From assembly GCA_024180945.1 (NCBI GenBank), contig JAKSGN010000035.1:744001-808000 (forward strand): a stretch of 64,000 bases of DNA, written 5' to 3'. The stretch comes from Macrophomina tecta. Taxonomy: Eukaryota > Ascomycota > Dothideomycetes > Botryosphaeriales > Botryosphaeriaceae. Made by a program: the position numbers and the translations under genes. Positions 57,294 through 64,000 of this stretch are shown one piece after another. The notes beneath the pieces are model-generated. The model had not been told where the DNA came from. It saw only the letters and a list, made by a program, of their open reading frames with translations, and searched no databases. Within the stretch, counting starts at the first letter, position 1; every line of letters starts with the position of its first letter.

Positions 57294-60200
57294 ATGGCTG
57301 CAGAATCAGTGCAACCGCCACCCGAAAAGGGCCCTTCGCGTCCAAATATCTGCCCTCAGCTTTCATACTCAGCTCTTTCAAAGCAATCTGCCCACGCTCG
57401 CACGCGATCGGCGCACGGACAGGAAGTCTCCGCTCAGAGGATTCTGGCACCACAAATGAGCCAGGCGCCTGCGTGGTCAACTTCTGCAGTGCCGCCTTGG
57501 TCAACTCTAACGCGCCCGCTCTCTGATATCCGCGAACTCACCGAGCCAAGCTTGCTTGAATTAGCGAATCGCAAACCATTACCACCGGACCCTTCAGAAT
57601 GTGGGGTCATTCGGAAATGCTCACTATCGAGGAAAGCCTCTATGCTGTCAAGGAAGAGTTCTCTCACTCGAAGACCATCTGCTAAAGCCGCTCCTTCTCC
57701 CACTGGAAGCCAACGCTCCGAGCATCGCCGTGGTCGTCCATCGCCGTTCAGAACCCCGGGCAGCGACCGCTCAAGTGTCTACAGCATACCTATTGGCAAC
57801 GTACCACCTAGATCTTCTTCACGTACTCGCGAGCACCGGGGCAAGCCCACGATTCGTGGCGCACTGCTGCCGCTGCCTGCACCACGAGGGCTTGGATACA
57901 CCATTCCAAACAGAGGGCTTTCACGATCACCAGTCCGGGAAGTTGCTGCCCGTCTGGATCCGATTTCGTCGGACGTGGTGCAGCGAATACCCTCGAGGAC
58001 TTTTTCGAGGGAGCCGTCCTCCGAAATGCTTGAATTTCCCACGCATCGTCACCCCCGAGTGGCAGTCGACATTCAGCTCGGAGCACCTTTGTTCGTCGGA
58101 GGAGGCAGCCTTGAAGGCAACATTCGTATCAGCATTGAGGACGCAGAGCGCCAGCGGCACAAACGAGCTTTAGCCATCGCGAGAATATCCGTCGATCTTC
58201 TTGGAATCGAAGAAATGTGGAACGCAAAGCGAGACATCTTCATGGACTTGGCAACAGAGCTAATAGATTCCGAAAACCCACCACCTGAAAACATGGTGGA
58301 CACTGTCAAGCAACTCTCTCCTCTTGACCCTTTCTGGCTGTTGAAACCATCTGTCACTACCATGCCCTTCAGCATAAGTCTCCCACTGGATGTTGGACCA
58401 CCGCCGTTCCAATCAAAGCTCGCCAGGATTCGCTACGCGCTCTGCTGCACTCTCCTTGTAAGGGACAAGGGTGTACAATATTTGGTCCGTACGTCACAAG
58501 AGGTCTCAGTTCTCTCTGTTTATGACCGTAAGTCTGTATCCCGGGATGTCTATGGCGTAAACGCTGAAGGCCATACAGCCGAAAGGGCCTTGATGTCGCT
58601 TCCGAGCCCGCTGACTGCATCGGACGAATATACTCGTCCAAGAGAATCAAGCATCGAAGTGACAAAAGTGACAGCCGGTCTTCACAGGCAAGTATGGGTA
58701 AGCGGCACCTGCATATTTGTTGACGTGCACATTGCAAACAACAGCCGTAAGACTATTAAGAAGCTTGAGCTGCAGCTTGAGAGGAACATTTTATGTTACA
58801 AACACGTGGGTCTTCTTTCAATAACTGAGGTCCTACATTGCTGACCCACTTCAAGACAGCAGCAGCAACATTGGAAAAGTCTGCCGGTCAAGCTCGGATC
58901 TTTGATAACAACGAACGAACCGTGTTCGCGAAAACATCTATCAAGCAGGGTTCACACGGCTGGTCTGGAGTCCCGCCCCATACGACTCTTACCAGAACTG
59001 CTGACCTGGAGGTTCCTCGAGGGCATGCAACTGTGAAATGTGGTGAGTCTTCTACAACTCTGTCTGGGGAATCGTTACTTATTTGGGTAGGCAAGTTCTT
59101 TGAAGTGCGCTACTTCCTCAACATCATAGTCAGCAGCACGCACAGGTAGGGTTAAAATTTGCCAACCGCGACAAAACCAACTGATGTGTATCAGCAAACT
59201 CGTCTCTGTTCAATTACCAATAGTCCTGATACACATGGTAAGCCCAGTTTCCATTACCTCATTTCAAGTTATTGGATCTAATCAACAGCAGAACTCCTTG
59301 GATGTTGTACCAAACTCCGTAGCCCAGGTAGCCGCCGCAATCGAAGAGAAGCGAGGCAACTCCAGCGAAACGCGAGCACGCGCTCTTGACAGAGGGAATC
59401 CAAGGTCTGTACAAGGCCGAGCTTTTGCAGCACCACGCATGCAGTCACTGGACCGTATGCGCTCTGACGCCGAGGACATACAAGAGCTTGGTCATATACT
59501 CGAACGGTCTCCACGTAAGTATAGACCGGCAACCAAAATAAGTACGACGATCAACCCGGATGGCAGCACATCTATCCAAAAAGAGCACATCATTCGGCGT
59601 GTCCAAAGTGCTACGCCAAAACTTACCGGCCGCTGCGCAGGCCGCAAATACAGCTCCGAGAACATCGGTATTAACAGCGCAGTTGGCCTTGGGTACGGCT
59701 ATCACAGCAACAACGACCTCGTCGGAAGCAACACCGGCGAGCACAACGACAGCAATTACCAGCTAACCCATCGCCGACATGCCTCCAGCCCAGGCTTCGA
59801 CACGCCTCCCGATGGTAATTGCAAGGGCCGTCCACTAGAGATGGACAGCGTCGAGAGCGCGAAGCATCACATACGCCACGTTCGCTCCAACGAAACAAAC
59901 CACAGCTTCTCCTCATCAGCCACCCACGGCTATGTCAACCACCATGCCCAACAACACGCGCCATCTTTCGGCCTCAAGCAGTCGACAACTCTCCCCGCTC
60001 CTGGCTCCGCCCGCTCCCATTCCCGCGCCGGCAGCAACACGATTAGCTCGGCTGCCCCCCTACCTCCACATCTGCCACCCCCACCACTACCACCTCTTCT
60101 TCTTCCATCGGCGTCTTTCGGCCCGCTTCACACCGGAAACGGACACAATGGTTTCCGTGAAGCTGAGGTCGCCTTCCAAGGCGAGCGTGACAGCGGCGTT

Positions 60201-60512
60201 GTGGACCTCGGCACCGGCGGCTCAGGCGGCGGGTATCCGGGCGGTAGCGGACATTACCACGCGTTCGGCGGCATGGGATCGGGCGCCGCGAGCTTCAAGG
60301 CCAGGCTGGATGCGGCGAGGGATCGGCAATGGAAGTTTCAAGGACCGGGGAGAGAGAATGCAGGGAGCAAGCTGATTGGCGGGCATGGTGGGAACGCGAA
60401 GAAGTGGAAAGGATTGCCGGAGAGGGGGTTGGAGTGGATTATGGGTGATAGGGAGGAGAGGGAGAAGGAGAAGGAGAAGGAGCGGAGGAGGGCTATGGAT
60501 AATTGGATATGA
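57294..60512 (+). CDS. Alpha-arrestin (ART-family ubiquitin-ligase adaptor), 6 exons
   Basis: Exons 57294-58527, 58579-58805, 58856-59042, 59091-59145, 59195-59237 and 59289-60512 (introns 51, 50, 48, 49, 51 nt) give about 989 aa. Residues 1-255 are Ser/Arg-rich. The arrestin N domain begins about 260 (RVAVDIQLGAPLFVGGGSLE, then GNIRISIEDAERQRHKRALA). The C domain spans the small exons: VDVHIANNSRKTIKKLELQL, ARIFDNNERTVFAKTSIKQG, FEVRYFLNIIV and SKLVSVQLPIVLIHM. A long Ser/His/Pro/Gly-rich tail ends in KEKEKERRRAMDNWI. Fungal alpha-arrestins recruit Rsp5-type ligases to plasma-membrane transporters for endocytosis; no clear PPxY motif was spotted in a quick read. The first intron is a multiple of three without a stop, and the last acceptor is a CAGCAG tandem, so isoforms are possible. 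Confidence 0.88.
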
Positions 60513-60962
60513 AGGCGTGGACGTTGCCGTGAGTTTGGGCTCTGGTGGGGCGTTGCAGTTGTCTGGTTGCTGGATACCGGGAAGAGCATTTTGTGAAGTT
60601 CGCGGGAATTGGGTATGGCTGGTATGGTGATGCAGGTTGGCATGCTCGTTGTATTTTCTTTTGGGATTTCTTTTTCTTTTTTTCTTTTCTGAGTATCCTT
60701 TCCGGACAGCATTGCATTAGAATTGTGTGCAAGCTGGCAGTAGAGGCATTTTGGGTAGAAGGAGCCTCCCATGGTATTGGTATCTCTATGGAACTGGGCT
60801 CTTCTCCAAGTGTTCTGTTTGTCCGTGATACTGGGACTGTAGAACTGGTGCTGGTTAACCCATCTGCAATTAAGACCCTCGATTGACAAAATCCCACTCA
60901 ACTGGGAAATTTACCCAGTGGACAACAACCACCCTAGTATAGCCTTTCCTGTCCTGCAGGGA

Positions 60963-60983
60963 GTAGAAGCATTCGTCCGGATA
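60963..60983 (+). repeat. Dispersed motif copy (diverged)
   Basis: GTAGAAGCATTCGTCCGGAT; it keeps the TCGTCCGGAT core of the dispersed motif. Confidence 0.35.
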
Positions 60984-61313
60984 TATATGTCTGGAGAAAT
61001 TAGGAAGGTTCAGTGTCCAATTAAATCTTTCTACTCTCCAAGTATTTATAGATATGTGGCGTTGTCTCTACCAAATTTGCAGGGGCACTTTCTATGGTAT
61101 CGTAACAAACGATTTGGTGGAGAACTCGTTTTCGAGTGCGCGGAACTTTGTCATCTGCATGAGCGAGTCGAGGCATTCAGTTGGATGCCATTCTCATGAT
61201 CTACAAATGAAGCCTTCGATTCAGAAAACCGTAGTGATTGCTGCATTTATTTCATCAAGAAGCTACACTGGGTCCGATGCCACATGGCGTAGTTGCAATC
61301 AAGTCATGGGTAA

Positions 61314-61338
61314 TTGAAGCAGTCATCCGGATACAGTC
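61314..61338 (+). repeat. Dispersed motif copy
   Basis: TTGAA then GCAGTCATCCGGATACA, identical to the 50177 copy over the 14 bases GCAGTCATCCGGAT. Confidence 0.55.
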
Positions 61339-63861
61339 ATTCTGCGCTATCTTGTCCTACATTTGCGTCTGGACCACTGCCTCGGTTCACCATCTAGTTA
61401 GCCGTGTGCTAGTGTTCCTTAAGTTTGCGGACGGAACCCTTTTCCATCTCGCCGCAGATTAAAGCGTATGTATGTACAGCCTGCGGTCGCTGCACGACTG
61501 ATCATGGAATGTCTTCTCATGGTAGTCCGCACTCCCCGAATGCAGTCAACTATACGGTACCGCTGAGTCAGACTGGACAAATATGTCTATGGGAGATCCG
61601 TGAAAGCAATGGAGATCATTCGCAACGGACGGCCACCACGCCTTTCCCCAGTGGCTGCAGCGAAGACCGCGTACTAGAATCGCCGCCGTGGGCGTATGCA
61701 ACCGTTCAATGGGCCGCCTTGCTTATCGCTGACTACAAGGCCCATGCCAACGATGTAAGGATTCCCACGGAACCCGACGCTCGTAATGCCTATGCACAGC
61801 ATCCGCATTCGCCATAAACCTCCCGCTGCCGCCTTTCCCGCATCCTTCCGTCGCCAGGATCAGCCCTTCTTACCTCCGCGACCAGACATGATGATGATGC
61901 TGACGGGCGTGCGTAGCGAGAGGCGACGGTAGCATCATTGTCGGTCTGCCCGTGCTTACCAGAACACAATGGGCGCGGGGAAAATCTCGCATGCATGAAG
62001 ATAGGGCTGGGATTGTGGCTTTTCCGAGGAGTTTTTGATTGGTGCTTGCAGGGTGTTGGATCTATTGGTCGGATTGGCGAATGCGCTTCTATTGGATTTT
62101 TGTTAGTGTGTATGCAAGTTGGATTGGAAAGAGGTATGGCGGGAAATTCTCTGTGTCTTGTGGGTTGTTGGCGCTGGAGGTCTGGGCCCCTGTGCTGATT
62201 CGCACATCGGCGAGGCGAGAGGGGGAGTTTGTTTTTCGGCGATCTTTCATGGGGGGTTTCTTCATGTGCTGAGCACGGGAGGGAAAGGGCTGAGTGGCTG
62301 TGCTTGGGAGCTAGCTATGGGCGCGGGATTGATGAGTTGTGCGTGTGTGTGTATGTGTTTGGGGTGGTTTTTGGGTGGTGGGGGAAGGACAGCAAATCAG
62401 CGATAGAGACGCGAGAGGGGACAAGGACGCTCGCCGGTGGTGAGCCGGGATGCGAGGCCATTAGTTTGCTTTCGCGCTGCGGTTCCGGAGTAGAAAAAAG
62501 TGTGGTATTGTACATGTGAGACTGTTACTGCCCGGACAGAAGATACATATTCATCCAGTACCTCCATTGTCAAGGTGACTCCCCATCAGCACGGATATTT
62601 GGTGTTTTTGTTCTGCCAATTCTTCGGAGTCGCCACCTTGAAAGTACGGTAGAGCACTTCTTGCCGCCGAAATACCGGTGGCACCAAGCATAGCAACAAC
62701 CATACGTAGTCAGTCTCGGATTCGTACGAGCGATCCGACAAAATCAGCAAAGTATATACAGGCAATTCGTCCGAAGTGCTCCCTTACCTTTCCTGTCAGA
62801 CTTGCGATATGTGACCACGACAAAGTAATGTTCGGGTTGTGGCCACAGGATCTCATCACTATTGCCATTATTTCGGTCTGAACAGTTTTGAAATGCCCTG
62901 CTTTACTCCCGTTAATGTCGCCATCGATGCCGTCCAGCTGATCAGACTCGAGGTTGAATGATCTCACAGGCCTGTCCACGACCAAGCACACGGGAGTCTT
63001 TAATTATGCCTCGTCAACCCCACTGTCTCGCTTTATTTTCACTCCCCTGTAAAACTTGTCTTGCGACACACAGTCTTTCCGTGCCGTCCGAGCCGAGGAA
63101 CAGGAGGGGACGTCCTAAGCGTCTCCGACGGTTGGTGCAAGGCACTCTTGCCAACAACACCAGATTGCCGGAACTCCCAACAACTAAAATTCGGGTGGGG
63201 TGATGAGGAAAGGATCCGTCCCGCATTCCTCTCCCGAGCATCCCGCGAGCGACCCGGCGTCAAGGTCAAACTTCCGAAATTTAGCAAGCGCGGGAATGGC
63301 GGTCGGACTGGGGTCCTTCCAGGATCTTCTGGAACGTATCTTGCGTCATGGCCGGTGAGTTTTCATCCCCAGACACACCGTAATTTTTGGTTCCCTCTTC
63401 ACGAGCTTTCTCGCATTCGGATCTCTTCCGTTCATTCGGGCTTTCATCGAACGCGCATAGTTTTGCATCGGCGGAGAAATTGCAAGGCGAAGCTCACCCC
63501 CTTGCAAACCTTCTGAAAAATCAAATCTTCTTGAGCCACGTTGGCCGGGACAAGCGGGGCGATCCCCAGGATTTATTCTGTGGCACCCCCGTCTGTATTT
63601 ACAGCTGGGGACAGGGGTCCTGGACTGTGGGGTAAGTCGTGCCAGTGACCGCACTCACGAGTCATTCGAGATCTGCGTGTGTATCTGCAGACGTCTCGTG
63701 GGTCAATTGAAGCTGAGGCCGGCAAAAAGGCCATGACCGGGGGGCTGGAGAGATTGACAATGTCGGGAGAAGCATGACGGACAGCAAGCTTTCTCGTGAC
63801 AATTATGAATTGAGTATGATTTTGACTACCCGCAGTGATGATAGCTTTCAGACTTTGCGAC

Positions 63862-64000
63862 TTACCACTCCCGGATGCTTCCATCGGGACCGTAGAATTC
63901 TCCGTTCGGCCACGGCGTTGACGTCTGCGCAACCTTGCGGACAAGCTCTTCGTTGATTTCGATACCCAAACCCGGCCCAGTCAGCGCGTCCACGAAGCCG
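63862..64000 (-). CDS. 3' end of an enolase-superfamily (galactonate-type) dehydratase, partial
   Basis: Reading in from the right edge on the minus strand, 45 codons precede a TAA: TGPGLGIEINEELVRKVAQ, then PWPNGEFYGPDGSIREW. The GLGIEINEE turn and a final D-G-S-x-x-E-W are typical of the C-terminus of galactonate / rhamnonate-type dehydratases of the mandelate racemase group, which remove water from sugar acids using a Mg-enolate mechanism. The catalytic residues lie outside the window. A GTAAGT overlaps the stop codon, so a further exon is formally possible, but the family normally ends at this Trp. Confidence 0.65.
   Translation of the reverse strand, partial: GFVDALTGPGLGIEINEELVRKVAQTSTPWPNGEFYGPDGSIREW

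Larger units (their letters stand above)
60513..63861. other. Intergenic, arrestin gene to dehydratase 3' end
   Basis: Presumed 3' UTR of the arrestin gene, two copies of the dispersed motif (60963, 61314), G/T-rich stretches at 62000-62400, and ordinary spacer. A minus-strand ORF at 62710-62991 has a balanced amino-acid composition but no known homologue, and I do not call it a gene. Confidence 0.5.

Noticed and set aside
62710..62991. 93-codon minus-strand ORF of balanced composition
   Set aside because: No homology recognised, no clear splice partners and no start context support; not enough to call a gene.
63856..63864. GTAAGT at the end of the partial dehydratase as an intron donor
   Set aside because: The TAA inside it follows the Trp at which this family usually ends, so a stop is the simpler reading, though not proven.
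1..64000. tRNA, rRNA or CRISPR features
   Set aside because: No GGTTCGANTCC-type B box with a paired acceptor stem was found by eye, and no regularly spaced repeats are present; a covariance-model scan would be needed to be certain for tRNAs.

Overview
The window is nuclear DNA of a filamentous ascomycete fungus, most likely Pezizomycotina. The evidence is short GT-AG introns (about 48-124 nt, a few longer) with CTRAC-like branch points, a fungal Zn(II)2Cys6 regulator, a Yap-type bZIP factor, an alpha-arrestin, and long unstructured tails on regulatory proteins. The species and class cannot be fixed from the sequence alone. There are no bacterial operons, no CRISPR array and no tRNA or rRNA gene that I can support.

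Layout: an ankyrin protein (79-678) and TAF11 (1056-2503) on +; ribosomal protein uL4/RPL4 on - (3375-4739); an Msg5-like dual-specificity phosphatase (7115-10792), a basic nuclear-type protein (12657-14563) and a membrane-anchored BAG-domain co-chaperone (15541-16941) on +. A gene-poor stretch of about 10 kb follows, then a five-exon Zn(II)2Cys6 regulator (27167-30528). A second gene-poor stretch of 7.5 kb (30529-38066) turns AT-richer at 34-37 kb. It holds a 5'-truncated LINE fragment with target-site duplication, a foldback element and diverged tandem repeats. Dense housekeeping follows: ribosomal protein uL13/RPL16 (38067-38904), an acyl-CoA synthetase-like AMP ligase (39669-42104), the Mot1 TBP-removing ATPase (43079-49045), a Stm1-like ribosome-binding protein (50833-52187, -), a bZIP factor (52895-54399, -) and an alpha-arrestin (57294-60512). 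The right edge clips the 3' end of an enolase-superfamily sugar-acid dehydratase (63862-64000, -).

Most genes were assembled from exons; each splice chain below keeps one reading frame and restores family motifs across the junctions. Functional themes are TBP/TFIID control (TAF11, Mot1), ribosome and translation (uL4, uL13, Stm1), signalling (MAPK phosphatase, arrestin) and regulation (Zn2Cys6, bZIP). I see no gene cluster for a single pathway.

The points most worth a second look are: the LINE insertion with its 14-bp duplication; a short motif (core GCAGTCRTCCGGATGCAA) recurring in intergenic DNA, once as a foldback; the BAG gene, whose frame has no AUG where the start is expected; two tiny first exons in MOT1; a GC-AG intron in the bZIP gene; and the two gene-poor stretches.
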